NCBI RefSeq assembly: GCF_902499555.1
Contig: NZ_CABVMM010000008.1
Coordinates: forward strand, 62,001-126,000
Source of the DNA: Mesonia oceanica
GTDB lineage: Bacteria > Bacteroidota > Bacteroidia > Flavobacteriales > Flavobacteriaceae
Length of the DNA stretch: 64,000 nucleotides
Direction: 5' to 3'
Shown here: positions 34,114 through 42,357 of the stretch, piece after piece
Numbering within the stretch: position 1 is the first letter of the stretch
Layout of the letters: each line of letters begins with the position of its first letter
Position numbers and translations under genes: made by a program
The notes under the pieces: generated by a model
The model's database searches: none
Seen by the model: the letters and a program-made list of their open reading frames with translations, nothing else
What the model was told of the DNA's origin: nothing

Positions 34114-34485
34114 ATGAGGAATAAAAAAGTAATTTTTATAGCATTTGCCATAGAAGATGAACGTTCAAGAGATTTTTTAAGAGGACAATCTTTAAATACA
34201 AATTCACCATTCGAATATATTGATATGTCTGTAAAAGAGGCGTATAGTTCAGACTGGCAAACAAAAGTGAGAACCAGAATTCGTAGATCAGATGGTGTTA
34301 TTGTTTTAGTAAGTAAAAATTCATTGAACTCAAGCGGTCAGAAATGGGAAATTCAATGTGCTAGAGAAGAAGGGAAACGGATATTAGGGATATATGCTTA
34401 TAAAGATGATAGAACTAATATTGTTGGTGTAAACACTAAAGTTTGGACTTGGGAGAACATTAGAGTTTTTATTGACAGTTTATAA
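34114..34485 (+). CDS. TIR-like (ThsB/MTH538 type) protein 1
   Basis: The 123-residue protein is a single flavodoxin-like TIR domain: strand KKVIFIAFAIEDERSRDF at the N-terminus, the FEYIDMSV strand-turn, a DGVIVLVSKNSL strand, and SGQKWEIQCAREEGKR with a Glu (E79) at the place of the catalytic glutamate of NAD-cleaving TIRs. This is the DUF1863/ThsB type found in Thoeris, where it makes a cyclic-ADP-ribose signal. It is the first gene of a four-gene operon with a second TIR, a caspase-like protease and a nuclease/TPR protein. Confidence 0.85.
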   Translation: MRNKKVIFIAFAIEDERSRDFLRGQSLNTNSPFEYIDMSVKEAYSSDWQTKVRTRIRRSDGVIVLVSKNSLNSSGQKWEIQCAREEGKRILGIYAYKDDRTNIVGVNTKVWTWENIRVFIDSL

Positions 34486-34498
34486 AACTTTAATATTT

Positions 34499-34948
34499 AT
34501 GTGGCCGTTAATTTTGTTATCAGGAGCAGCATTGCTCTTTAATGAATTATTTGAGGATAAGCCTAAATCAAACAAAAGGATTTTTATAAGTTTTGCTATT
34601 GAGGATATTGAATATCGAGATCATTTTGTATCACAGGCAAAAAAAGATAATTCGCCCTTTTCATTTTATGATATGTCAGTTAAAACACCTTGGGATAAGC
34701 AAATTTGGAAACAGAAATGTAGAAGTAAAATAAAATCTTGTGATGGAGTAATTGTTCTATTAAGTAAGAATACGTATCATTCAAGTGGAACAAGATGGGA
34801 AATTAAATGTGCAAAACAAGAAAATATTCCAATAATAGGTATGCATATTAAAAAAAAGGATCAAGGCGCCATTCCTCCAGAGCTAATTGAAGAAGAAATA
34901 ATAACTTGGACTTGGAAAAATTTAGAAGAAGTCATTAGAAAAATTTAA
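34499..34948 (+). CDS. TIR-like (ThsB/MTH538 type) protein 2, membrane-anchored
   Basis: The start is placed at the ATG for MWPLILLSG (34499); the frame is open to a TTG at 34472 that would overlap the first TIR gene. The protein is then 149 residues. It has one N-terminal membrane helix (about 2-18) followed by a TIR domain homologous to the upstream one: RIFISFAIEDIEYRDHF, SFYDMSVKTPWD, DGVIVLLSKN, SSGTRWEIKCA with the Glu at about 101. The two TIRs look like an old duplication, one soluble and one tethered to the membrane. Confidence 0.82.
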   Translation: MWPLILLSGAALLFNELFEDKPKSNKRIFISFAIEDIEYRDHFVSQAKKDNSPFSFYDMSVKTPWDKQIWKQKCRSKIKSCDGVIVLLSKNTYHSSGTRWEIKCAKQENIPIIGMHIKKKDQGAIPPELIEEEIITWTWKNLEEVIRKI

Positions 34949-34949
34949 T

Positions 34950-35921
34950 ATGAGAAAAGCTTTAGTCGTAGGAATAAATGATTATCCAAATGCACCTTTG
35001 AGGGGATGTATTAACGATGCTTCGGTTTTTGCAAACACAATTGAAGTTAATGGGGATGGATCACCAAATTTTGACGTAAGATTAATAAAAGATGTTGAAA
35101 CTAAATCTGAATTAAAAGGTAAAATTAGAGAATTGTTTGCGGGTGATTCAGAAACCTCTTTATTTTATTTTTCAGGACACGGTTTTTTTGATGACTTAGG
35201 TGGTGGTTTCATTGTTACACCGGATTATAAGCTGAATGATGAAGGAGTTTCTATGGACGAAATTTTGAATATAGCAAATGAATCTAAATCAAAAAATCGC
35301 GTAATAATCTTAGATTGTTGTCACTCTGGTTCATTTGGTTCACCTAAAATATCTGGTGGTAAAAATGCACAAATTGGAGAGGGAGTTTCAATTCTAACCG
35401 CAAGCAAATCTGATGAAGTTTCTTTAGAAATAAATGGTCACGGAGTATTTACTAATTTACTACTTGATGCATTACAAGGTGGGGCATCTGACTTACGGGG
35501 TCATATTACCCCTGGAAGCATATATTCATATATCGATCAAGCTTTAGGTCCTTGGGACCAAAGACCAGTATTTAAAACAAACATTACAAGGTTCACATCA
35601 TTAAGAACTGTGAATCCGCAAGTTCCTTCCGATGTTTTAAGAAAACTTACAAAGTATTTTGAAACTGCTGAAAGTAAATATGAACTTGACCCTTCGTTTG
35701 AGTTTACTAATGATCCACAAATAGATCATAATTATATTGAGCCATATGCTTCAGAAGAAAAAGTTGCAATTTTTAAAGAACTTCAAAAACTTGCGAGCGT
35801 AGGATTAATTGTACCCGTAGATGAACAGCATATGTATTTTGCAGCTATGAATTCTAAGTCTTGTAGATTGACAGCATTAGGTTTTCATTATTGGAGACTT
35901 GTAAAAGATAAAAGAATTTAA
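34950..35921 (+). CDS. Caspase-like (C14) protease
   Basis: The 323-residue protein opens directly with the caspase fold: ALVVGINDYPNAPLRGCIND (1-23). The catalytic His is H77 in YFSGHG and the catalytic Cys is C124 in LDCCHSGSFG. The fold ends near residue 210. The remaining 110 residues include a winged-helix-like part (FKELQKLASVGLIVPVDEQ, then TALGFHYWRLV), a plausible signal- or partner-binding region. It starts one base after the TIR-2 stop. Caspase-like proteases activated by a TIR-made nucleotide are known in Thoeris-type immunity, which is the likely logic here. Confidence 0.88.
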   Translation: MRKALVVGINDYPNAPLRGCINDASVFANTIEVNGDGSPNFDVRLIKDVETKSELKGKIRELFAGDSETSLFYFSGHGFFDDLGGGFIVTPDYKLNDEGVSMDEILNIANESKSKNRVIILDCCHSGSFGSPKISGGKNAQIGEGVSILTASKSDEVSLEINGHGVFTNLLLDALQGGASDLRGHITPGSIYSYIDQALGPWDQRPVFKTNITRFTSLRTVNPQVPSDVLRKLTKYFETAESKYELDPSFEFTNDPQIDHNYIEPYASEEKVAIFKELQKLASVGLIVPVDEQHMYFAAMNSKSCRLTALGFHYWRLVKDKRI

Positions 35922-35924
35922 AAA

Positions 35925-37211
35925 TTGAACGAAGACTTACCAAACAAACATAGAAATCACGAAATTGAAAAACTATCAGAAAGGAATTTTACTTCTCTGT
36001 TTCCCATCGAATGGATTTCTAATTCGTTTAAAGTTGACTATGGGACAGATTTCAATTGCGAAATTGTAAAAGAAAGAGCAGTAACTGGAATTACATTCTC
36101 TGTTCAATTAAAAGGAAAAGAAACAGAAAAAAATAAAAATCATATTTCTGTTTCTAATATTAAACGATCAACAATAAATCGTTGGCTAAATAAACTCGAA
36201 CCTACTTTATTAATTGTATATATTGTTGATGAGAATGAATCATATTGGAAATGGTTTGAAAATAATACTGTTGATCTCACTTCTAATAATAAGACATATA
36301 CAATTCAGCTCTCAAGAGAAAACAAATTAAGTACTATTGATTGGAGTTTAATAGAAAGCTATGTAACTAAAATTTTTAACAAACGATATCGTATTTACGA
36401 TTTTCCAACCAATGAAAAAGCAAATCAAAAGGCTTGGGATTTATATTTTGATGGTGAAATAGAGCAAGCTCTGCCAATATTTAAAAAAATCCTAAGAAAG
36501 GATAGTGAAAACGCATTAATTTGGAATGCTTTAGCTATCTGTCAATATGAATTATTTGATTACCAAAAAGCACTTTTAAGTATTAATAGAGCTTTAGAGA
36601 TAGAAGAAGATAATAAAGACATCAATTTGACTAAAGCATCAATATTGACTGAACAAGGTGGGGTTGAAAACGACAAAGGCAAAATTGAAAATGCTTTAAT
36701 TATTTATAGAAAGCTAATTAAAAACAAACACTATTCATCCACGCTTTTTTATAATTATGCTTCGGCATTGACCAAAATTGGAGATTACTCAAATTCAATA
36801 CCTGAATTTGAAAAAGCCCTTTCTTTAAATCCGAACAAACCACAAATTTGGAATAATTTAGGAAATGCTTATATGAATTTGGGAATTCATAGTTTCGAAA
36901 TGTTATGTTATGATAAAGCTCTTTTATTAAATCCAAATCAACCGGAGACTCTTTTTAGTAAAGGTTCTTCACTTTTTAGATATTTTGGAAAGGTTGATAA
37001 AGGGCTAGAATTAATGCTTAAAGCATCTAAGAAAACTCAGCGGTATGAATATGATTTACCTTATTTGTATTTTTGGATTGCAGAAGCTTATTTAGAGAAG
37101 GGTAACTTTAAGGAAGCAATAAACTGGAATAAAAAGGGGCTGAATATTTTTTCGACTGATAAATATTTATTGCACCAACATAGTAGAATTAAATCGAAAA
37201 ACTTGGACTAA
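35925..37211 (+). CDS. DUF4365-like nuclease domain fused to TPR repeats
   Basis: The 428-residue frame starts at TTG, 3 bp after the caspase gene. Residues 1-150 match DUF4365: HEIEKLSERNFTSLF (E15, E19), VDYGTDFNCEI (D38, D42) and FSVQLKGK with Q61 and K63, the PD-(D/E)XK-type signature. From about 170 to 420 there are tetratricopeptide repeats, for example NALIWNALAICQYELFDYQKAL and QIWNNLGNAYMNLG. It could be the final effector (cut DNA), a protease target whose cleavage frees the nuclease, or a sensor. The roles are inferred. Confidence 0.8.
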   Translation: MNEDLPNKHRNHEIEKLSERNFTSLFPIEWISNSFKVDYGTDFNCEIVKERAVTGITFSVQLKGKETEKNKNHISVSNIKRSTINRWLNKLEPTLLIVYIVDENESYWKWFENNTVDLTSNNKTYTIQLSRENKLSTIDWSLIESYVTKIFNKRYRIYDFPTNEKANQKAWDLYFDGEIEQALPIFKKILRKDSENALIWNALAICQYELFDYQKALLSINRALEIEEDNKDINLTKASILTEQGGVENDKGKIENALIIYRKLIKNKHYSSTLFYNYASALTKIGDYSNSIPEFEKALSLNPNKPQIWNNLGNAYMNLGIHSFEMLCYDKALLLNPNQPETLFSKGSSLFRYFGKVDKGLELMLKASKKTQRYEYDLPYLYFWIAEAYLEKGNFKEAINWNKKGLNIFSTDKYLLHQHSRIKSKNLD

Positions 37212-37260
37212 TAATAGAAACCATTTTAAAAGCTAAAAATTTCATATATAAAATAACTAA

Positions 37261-37282
37261 GCTGCTTGCAGCGTTTTTTTAA
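37261..37282 (+). terminator. Rho-independent terminator
   Basis: GCTGC and GCAGC form a tight stem with a 2-base loop (37261-37272), followed by G and seven T. It closes the TIR-caspase operon. Confidence 0.75.
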
Positions 37283-37330
37283 ACTGGCGTATTTAGCTAT
37301 TTGATAAATAATATTTTCATATATATTTTA

Positions 37331-37370
37331 AGGAAAACCGTAATGGAATGGGTATTATTAACCAATTTTA
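37331..37370 (+). promoter_or_regulatory. Island promoter motif, copy E
   Basis: AAGGAAAACCGTAAT ends at 37344 and CAATTTTA lies at 37363-37370. The gap is 2 bp shorter than in the other copies and the first base of the box differs, so the copy is weaker. It stands 82 bp before a toxin-antitoxin pair. Confidence 0.5.
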
Positions 37371-37452
37371 GTGAGAGATAAAAGCGAAGCGTATCTAAAC
37401 GTCGAATACAAAATTCAAGAGATTTGTTATATTTGTAATAAAAGCTGAGATT

Positions 37453-37692
37453 ATGGGAGCCGCAGAATTAAGGAAAAAATGGAAGAAATCTATTAAGACG
37501 GTAGATGTACGTTTTCTACAAATGGTAGATGCCTTATATGAAGGTTATTTTAAAAATGAAGTGGTTGCCTACCATCCAGATGGCACACCTATGACCCGTC
37601 AAGACTATAAAATGGCTTTAGATGTTGCTGAAAGTCAAATAGAAAAGGGAGATTTTATGACCGCTGAAGAATTTGAAAAAGAAGAGAATTAG
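37453..37692 (+). CDS. Probable antitoxin of a RelE/ParE pair
   Basis: The 79-residue protein is helical and charged, with an acidic C-terminus (DFMTAEEFEKEEN) that is typical for toxin-wrapping antitoxin tails. The sequence DGTPMTRQDYKMALDVAESQIEKGD (in two parts) has no DNA-binding motif I recognise. Its stop overlaps the toxin start by one base, the normal order antitoxin-toxin. Confidence 0.7.
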   Translation: MGAAELRKKWKKSIKTVDVRFLQMVDALYEGYFKNEVVAYHPDGTPMTRQDYKMALDVAESQIEKGDFMTAEEFEKEEN

Positions 37693-37973
37693 TGTTGGGC
37701 AAAATTACTCAAGTAGTTTGGACAAGACAAGCTAGAGAATCGCTTACAAGCATTTTAGATTACAGATATAAAGATCTTCCCGATGCCAGAAAAATCGTTA
37801 GAAAAGATATCATTGAGGCTTCCAAAAAAATTGTATTTGCAGAGCAGTACCAGCAAGATGAAATTTTCCCAAACTATCGCAGAATCATAGTAAGGGATTA
37901 CAAACTACTTTATAAGTACCAAAAGGAGATTGTATATATCCTAAATGTGGTTTGTACCAAAGCTAATAAATAG
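37692..37973 (+). CDS. RelE/ParE family toxin
   Basis: The 93-residue protein starts at GTG. It has the RelE/ParE fold: VVWTRQARESLTSILDYRY helices, a middle strand NYRRIIVRDYKLLYKY with conserved arginines, and a final strand IVYILNVVCTKANK. Such toxins cleave ribosome-bound mRNA or poison gyrase; the subgroup cannot be settled by eye. It is co-translated with the preceding antitoxin. Confidence 0.8.
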   Translation: MLGKITQVVWTRQARESLTSILDYRYKDLPDARKIVRKDIIEASKKIVFAEQYQQDEIFPNYRRIIVRDYKLLYKYQKEIVYILNVVCTKANK

Positions 37974-38040
37974 CAATTGACTTTTGTAATTTATTAAAGC
38001 TTCAATACGAGTTTAAATTTTTTGTTATAAATAGATTGCG

Positions 38041-38262
38041 ATGAATATTCAGGCTGAAAAAATAGTCCTGACAAAAATGCTTTTGGAAACTGAAAATCCA
38101 AAAATAATTGAATCTATAAAAGAAATCTTTAAAAAAGAACAAACTCCAGACTTTTGGGATAGCTTATCTGTGGAGCAACGTAAAGAAATTGAAAAAGCTT
38201 CCCTAGAAATTAAAAATAGGGAAGTAATAGATTACTATACTTTTATGCAAAATCATAGATAA
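38041..38262 (+). CDS. Orphan antitoxin-like protein
   Basis: The 73-residue protein has the typical helix-rich antitoxin form with KIIESIKEIFKKEQTPDFWDSL followed by SVEQRKEIEKASLEI (quoted in two parts), a pattern common to antitoxins paired with RelE/ParE toxins in Bacteroidota. The cognate toxin is eroded (next feature), so this is an antitoxin left without its toxin. Confidence 0.65.
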   Translation: MNIQAEKIVLTKMLLETENPKIIESIKEIFKKEQTPDFWDSLSVEQRKEIEKASLEIKNREVIDYYTFMQNHR

Positions 38263-38263
38263 T

Positions 38264-38404
38264 ATGGAACAGGAAAGTTGTCATTTCAAAAACAGAGCAA
38301 ATTGTACTATCGCTATAATCCCTAAGCGAATTAATATTCTCACCGTATTTGATTACCTGGAGGAACCTAAAGAAGCTTACAAAAGCAATTTAAAAAAAGA
38401 CTAA
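38264..38404 (+). pseudogene. Truncated RelE/ParE toxin remnant
   Basis: A 46-codon frame starts one base after the antitoxin stop. Only its end (KRINILTVFDYLEEP) looks like the C-terminus of a RelE-type toxin, which normally reads I-L-x-V-F-D-x-R/L. The preceding residues do not fit the fold, and pieces of plausible toxin N-terminus appear in other frames, so most of the gene has been lost by deletion and frameshift. Confidence 0.5.
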
Positions 38405-38643
38405 CAAGAATAATTGTAGCTGTTTCGAAATTGAGATTTGCTTCGATGAATATTTTACGCTATTTCATCATTACTGTCAAAAAAAGTATAATATTATATT
38501 TTTAAACAGTTCGGTTTTAAGCGAAGCCTACTACAACCCTTCTGAACAATGTAAAGTTGTCCCAACCCAGATTTTATTTTTAATTTTTTAAGTACCTTCT
38601 ATATGAATATATAGCACATTTGAGAAAATCTAATAATTGAGAA

Positions 38644-38920
38644 ATGAACCACCCTAAAATTAAAAATAGTGAAGTTATTGTCTTTAGAACTCAAGGTGGG
38701 CAAACTGAATTTGAAGTATTGCTAGCTGTTGAGCACGATACTGTCTGGGCTACCGAACAACAAATAATGGAGTTGTTTGGCAAAGCGAGAAGAACAATCG
38801 GGGGAGCATATTCAGAACATTTACGAAGAAGGGGAGTTTGATAGGGAATCAACTTGGCGGGAATTCCGCCAAGTTCAAAGAGAAGGGAAACGAGAGGTTC
38901 CAAGAAAGGTCTCTAATTGA
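38644..38920 (+). pseudogene. RhuM family protein, frameshifted remnant
   Basis: The first part (EVIVFRTQGGQTEFEVLLA, DTVWATEQQIMELFGKAR) is the N-terminus of a RhuM virulence-type protein. In a run of G near 38801 the frame shifts: the next frame continues with EHIQNIYEEGEFDRES and VQREGKREVPRKVSN, which is the expected RhuM continuation, and then stops at 38918. A full RhuM is about 330 residues, so the gene is both frameshifted and truncated. Confidence 0.75.
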
Positions 38921-39255
38921 AACTTGGATTTTATTTCCTAAACAAAACAACCATTGTATGAACGAAAATGGTGAATGGAAAAATCAATGACTATACACTT
39001 GTCACATATTAATAGAATACAAATTAAGATACTTACCAACTCAACCCCATAATCTCAAAAAAATCCTGATTTCAATAAGCCGCTATGAGCGGTTTTTTAT
39101 TTGATATTATGTAGCATTGGACTACAAGAGGGTTTCACAGAAGTATGTTAAAAGAGACTGTGATTTAGATTTAAGCATTTTGGTAGTTATTAAAATAGCA
39201 GAGGGATAAGTTATAGATATAATTATGACAAATTTTCTAAAATAGAGTAGGATTG
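38921..39255. other. Spacer without a gene
   Basis: This 335-bp AT-rich stretch has no credible frame. It contains a short terminator-like hairpin at 39079-39099 (GCCGCT/AGCGGT followed by six T) whose gene is not evident, probably a relic of lost sequence. Confidence 0.5.
39079..39099 (+). terminator. Terminator-like hairpin
   Basis: GCCGCT (39079-39084) and AGCGGT (39088-39093) pair around ATG, followed by a T run. Confidence 0.6.
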
Positions 39256-39297
39256 CGGAAAACCGTAAGGGTATCTGCGTATGATGATTGAAATTTG
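39256..39297 (+). promoter_or_regulatory. Island promoter motif, copy F
   Basis: GCGGAAAACCGTAA ends at 39268 and GAAATTTG lies at 39290-39297, 21 bp after the motif; the CGG-AAAA-CCG dyad is visible. It stands 46 bp before the YegP-like gene. Confidence 0.6.
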
Positions 39298-39342
39298 AAC
39301 TTAAATTTTAACCAAAAAAATAAGAGTAAACTTTAAAATCAA

Positions 39343-39681
39343 ATGACTATGACAAATCCGAAATTCCAATTGTATAAATCAGGTAATGAATATCGTTATC
39401 GTTTACGTGCCAGAAACGGTGAAATTATCCTTCACGGTGAAGGCTACACAAGTAAACAAGGGTGTCAAAATGGTATAGCTTCCGTTAAAGCTAACGCACC
39501 TTATGATTCCCGTTATGAGCGAAAGCTGGCCACTAATAATCAATACTATTTTGTACTGAAGGCTACCAATGGGGAAACCATTGGTGTAAGTGAAACCTAT
39601 ACCACAGCCTCGGCTCGTGATAATGGTATTGAAGCAGTTAAACGTGACGCTCCAGATGCGCCTACAGAAGATTTAACATAA
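39343..39681 (+). CDS. YegP-like protein, two DUF1508 repeats
   Basis: The 112-residue protein is made of two DUF1508 units: KFQLYKSGNEYRYRLRARNGE...GYTSKQGCQNGIASVKANAP, then QYYFVLKATNGETIG...YTTASARDNGIEAVKRDAP. Each ends in the N-G-I-x-(S/A)-V-K block that is the family signature. YegP proteins are small soluble proteins of unknown role, often stress-linked. It is the last cargo gene with the island promoter motif. Confidence 0.88.
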   Translation: MTMTNPKFQLYKSGNEYRYRLRARNGEIILHGEGYTSKQGCQNGIASVKANAPYDSRYERKLATNNQYYFVLKATNGETIGVSETYTTASARDNGIEAVKRDAPDAPTEDLT

Positions 39682-39706
39682 AAACTGTTTTTCAATAATA
39701 TCAGAG

Positions 39707-39742
39707 AATGCTTCTTTATACATTTATAAGAGGCATTTTTTT
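39707..39742 (+). terminator. Terminator after the YegP-like gene
   Basis: A 10-bp stem (39707-39716 with 39728-39737, one G-T pair) is followed by a run of T. Confidence 0.75.
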
Positions 39743-39889
39743 GCTATAATATTTTGACTAAGCTAATCGTGGTATTATAAACTAAAATCTATCTTGAGCT
39801 TTAATTCCTTTTGATTTAATGCTTTATAAAGTTGTTTATACAGCATATTCTACTGCTGAAAATTATAAATCTACTTTGTAGTAATTTAG

Positions 39890-41326
39890 TTACAAAATTC
39901 TTCTAATATCATTATAAATCTGTTGTTGATGGAACTGCAAATCTTCTTGGGTGATGTTCGTATTAGCAATAGGAATTTCTCTTTGAATATCTTGAAGTTT
40001 AAACCGTACTTTTTTATCCTTCCCATCAGCAAAAGCGACGAATTCCCCTTGTTGCAGCCGAAAAAAAGCATCAGCCCTTCGTTTGGAGATTTCTTTTTCT
40101 CCTTTCGTAATCCGGCTTTCGTAACTAAAACCACTACTTTTACTCACACTTTTTGTTGGTGTTTTGATGATCTCAAAAAAGCGTTCGTAGTATTTAGCCG
40201 TATCGGGGTCATTCACTTTTCCAAAAAACTGGTAGGAGAGGTTGCTTAGGATCGCTTTGCTGGCTTTATCCCCATATAGCATATCGTTCTGTACCTTGTC
40301 CTGCATCACATAGACGGTAGAAATATCATAACTCCGCAACGTAGCCGGAATGCGGTGCATATTGGACAGTTTAAGGGTCGGTGCTTCCTCCATCAACAAA
40401 AAAGAGGTTTCCCTATGACGGATACTCATCTGTTTGATAATGGTATGCATTATCATTGCAATGACGGGAGAGTAAGCTCCATCGTATTTTGGATGGTTGA
40501 CTAAGGCAATTACCGCCGGATGTTCCGGGTGGTTGATATCCAAAGGCACTTCATCTTTGGATAGCACATAGAACAGTTTTTGTGAGCTAATTTTTTTAAA
40601 GGCATTGGCCAGGGTACTTTTCACTCCGGCGGTCTGTTTTTCCGATGCTATCCCATTGATAAAGGCGCTGGCCATACTGCGCGCCGTAAGATCTGATTTT
40701 AAAAAGGCGACCAATTTTTTAGTACTGACCAATTGAAACAAGGCAATAATGTGTGGCAGGGTGCAGCAATCAGGATAAGCGGTTTTCATCTTCCAGATCA
40801 TCCCGCTTAATAAGCCTTCGACGGCATCGGAGAAAAACTTATTACCGCCAGTGCTAGCCGATAGGTTTTGTTCCAACAAGTTTTCCATCAGGACCCGGGA
40901 TACCTCATTCACACTTTCCTCATTGGGCAGGTATTTTGGGGCAATAGGATTGACCCGATAATGCACCTGATCAAAAGCGATGGTATAGAAGTTCAAGTTT
41001 TTATTTTTGAATAGGGGATAGGCCATTTCCGTCAGTTCGAAATCCTTGTAATCGTGGATCACCCCACAAAAACCATATTCACTAAAATGCTGCAAGAAGT
41101 TATAGATTACGCTTTCAGTTTTTCCACTTCCTGCCGAGCCAATGATGGAGGCACCCCTGCGGATGTTGTCCGCTTTAAAATTTCCGTTACTCAACTGAAA
41201 ACGCACCTGGTATTTTTTATCCCCTGGTGCTTTGCGCTCCGCGAAAAACAGTCCGTATACCACCGCACCCACGAACAAAGCCGGGGCGATGATATAGAGG
41301 GCAATATGTTCCCATTGCCAGTTCAT
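39890..41326 (-). CDS. Mobilization coupling ATPase (TraG/VirD4-like, MobC-type)
   Basis: The 478-residue protein has one N-terminal membrane helix (about 8-27), a Walker A motif in GSAGSGKTES (about 62-71), and a Walker B-like SFLLMEEAPTL (about 305-315). Coupling proteins of this kind bring the relaxase-DNA complex to a conjugation channel. It is the last gene of the leftward mobilization operon and overlaps the relaxase gene by 4 bp. The composition is visibly more GC-rich than the cargo genes. Confidence 0.88.
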   Translation of the reverse strand: MNWQWEHIALYIIAPALFVGAVVYGLFFAERKAPGDKKYQVRFQLSNGNFKADNIRRGASIIGSAGSGKTESVIYNFLQHFSEYGFCGVIHDYKDFELTEMAYPLFKNKNLNFYTIAFDQVHYRVNPIAPKYLPNEESVNEVSRVLMENLLEQNLSASTGGNKFFSDAVEGLLSGMIWKMKTAYPDCCTLPHIIALFQLVSTKKLVAFLKSDLTARSMASAFINGIASEKQTAGVKSTLANAFKKISSQKLFYVLSKDEVPLDINHPEHPAVIALVNHPKYDGAYSPVIAMIMHTIIKQMSIRHRETSFLLMEEAPTLKLSNMHRIPATLRSYDISTVYVMQDKVQNDMLYGDKASKAILSNLSYQFFGKVNDPDTAKYYERFFEIIKTPTKSVSKSSGFSYESRITKGEKEISKRRADAFFRLQQGEFVAFADGKDKKVRFKLQDIQREIPIANTNITQEDLQFHQQQIYNDIRRIL

Positions 41327-42357
41327 ATCCCGATCGATCCTGATTCAATAGCTTTGCCAACCCCTTTTTTCAATTGATTTAGGGCTTTTATCGCCAGCTG
41401 AAACTTATTTGTAGGAATGCTTAGTACCGCCGTGTTCACTCCTGATTGCTGTAATAATTTAAACGCCATTGCCTTTTCATTGGCCGGGAGCTTGGTAATC
41501 GTAGAGAAATACAGTTTCGGATCTTTAAGAAACGTTTTTCGAGCGGTATAGCTTTCCACATAATTACGCTTATAACGGAATAGTTGATCAAAGGTTTTCT
41601 CTGAATTTTTGATAAAAGCATTACGATCAAAACCCCTTTTTACGGTCTTGCCGTGCATTTCTACTTCCGAGGCTTTGTGCTTGCTTCCCGGGGAGAGGCT
41701 GTAGCGGTTGGAGGCATCCTTTCGGCTTACAATGATATGGATATGGCTTTGCGATCCTGGTTTGGCCATTCCCCGCACTATGCGTTTTCCGTCCAATTGA
41801 TAGGGTGCTGCTGCTTCCAGACGCTGAATTTCCTTTTGAAGTGTCTTAGTATTCCCAACGAGCTCCCCCCGGTTGATACTTCGGATATCATTTTTCAATT
41901 CTAAAATCTTCGTTGCATAAGGTTGATTTTCCCGAACCTGCTTATCGGTCCCTTTAAAGGTACGCTGACGTTCTACTTTGGCGTAATATTTAATATCCGT
42001 AATAGCCACTGGGCGACCATCAATTTCCCGGTGAAAAGCCCTGGCATATTCCTTCATTGCTTCCCGGGTATAGCGCTTGAGGGCTTCCGGGGAATCCTGA
42101 ATAGCTTTAAGTTCCCGACCGCTTGGATTTAGGGTAATGGAATAGAACTTGGGCTCTTTATTTTTAAGTTTGGCCGTATTGCCATCGATTTCCCGGATGA
42201 CTTCTTCGGCAGTTATTTCATCGTGCTGCTGATCAAAAAAATGTTCCAGTTCGGGAAGCGGTTTCCCTTCATTTTCCTTTTCCAGGTAATCCACAAAATC
42301 GGCAGCACTTTGCGCATAATTACCCTGCACTTTCTGAGCGGTGATGGTGATGTACAT
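41323..42357 (-). CDS. MobB relaxase-like mobilization protein (DUF5712)
   Basis: The 344-residue protein carries the HxH element of relaxases in SQSHIHIIVSRKD (about 233-245), preceded by conserved segments EPKFYSITLNPSGREL and MKEYARAFHRE. It resembles the MobB/DUF5712 proteins of mobilizable Bacteroidota elements, which nick the origin of transfer together with BfmA-type accessory proteins. It overlaps both neighbours (38 bp with bfmA-like, 4 bp with the coupling gene), so the three are one operon. Confidence 0.85.
   Translation of the reverse strand: MYITITAQKVQGNYAQSAADFVDYLEKENEGKPLPELEHFFDQQHDEITAEEVIREIDGNTAKLKNKEPKFYSITLNPSGRELKAIQDSPEALKRYTREAMKEYARAFHREIDGRPVAITDIKYYAKVERQRTFKGTDKQVRENQPYATKILELKNDIRSINRGELVGNTKTLQKEIQRLEAAAPYQLDGKRIVRGMAKPGSQSHIHIIVSRKDASNRYSLSPGSKHKASEVEMHGKTVKRGFDRNAFIKNSEKTFDQLFRYKRNYVESYTARKTFLKDPKLYFSTITKLPANEKAMAFKLLQQSGVNTAVLSIPTNKFQLAIKALNQLKKGVGKAIESGSIGI

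Noticed and set aside
25360..39297. Reading the AAACCGTAA repeats as integron attC or CRISPR repeats
   Set aside because: Only about 12 bases plus a -7 box are shared, spacing is thousands of bases, all face the same way, and each stands a short distance before a start codon. A promoter or operator explains them better.
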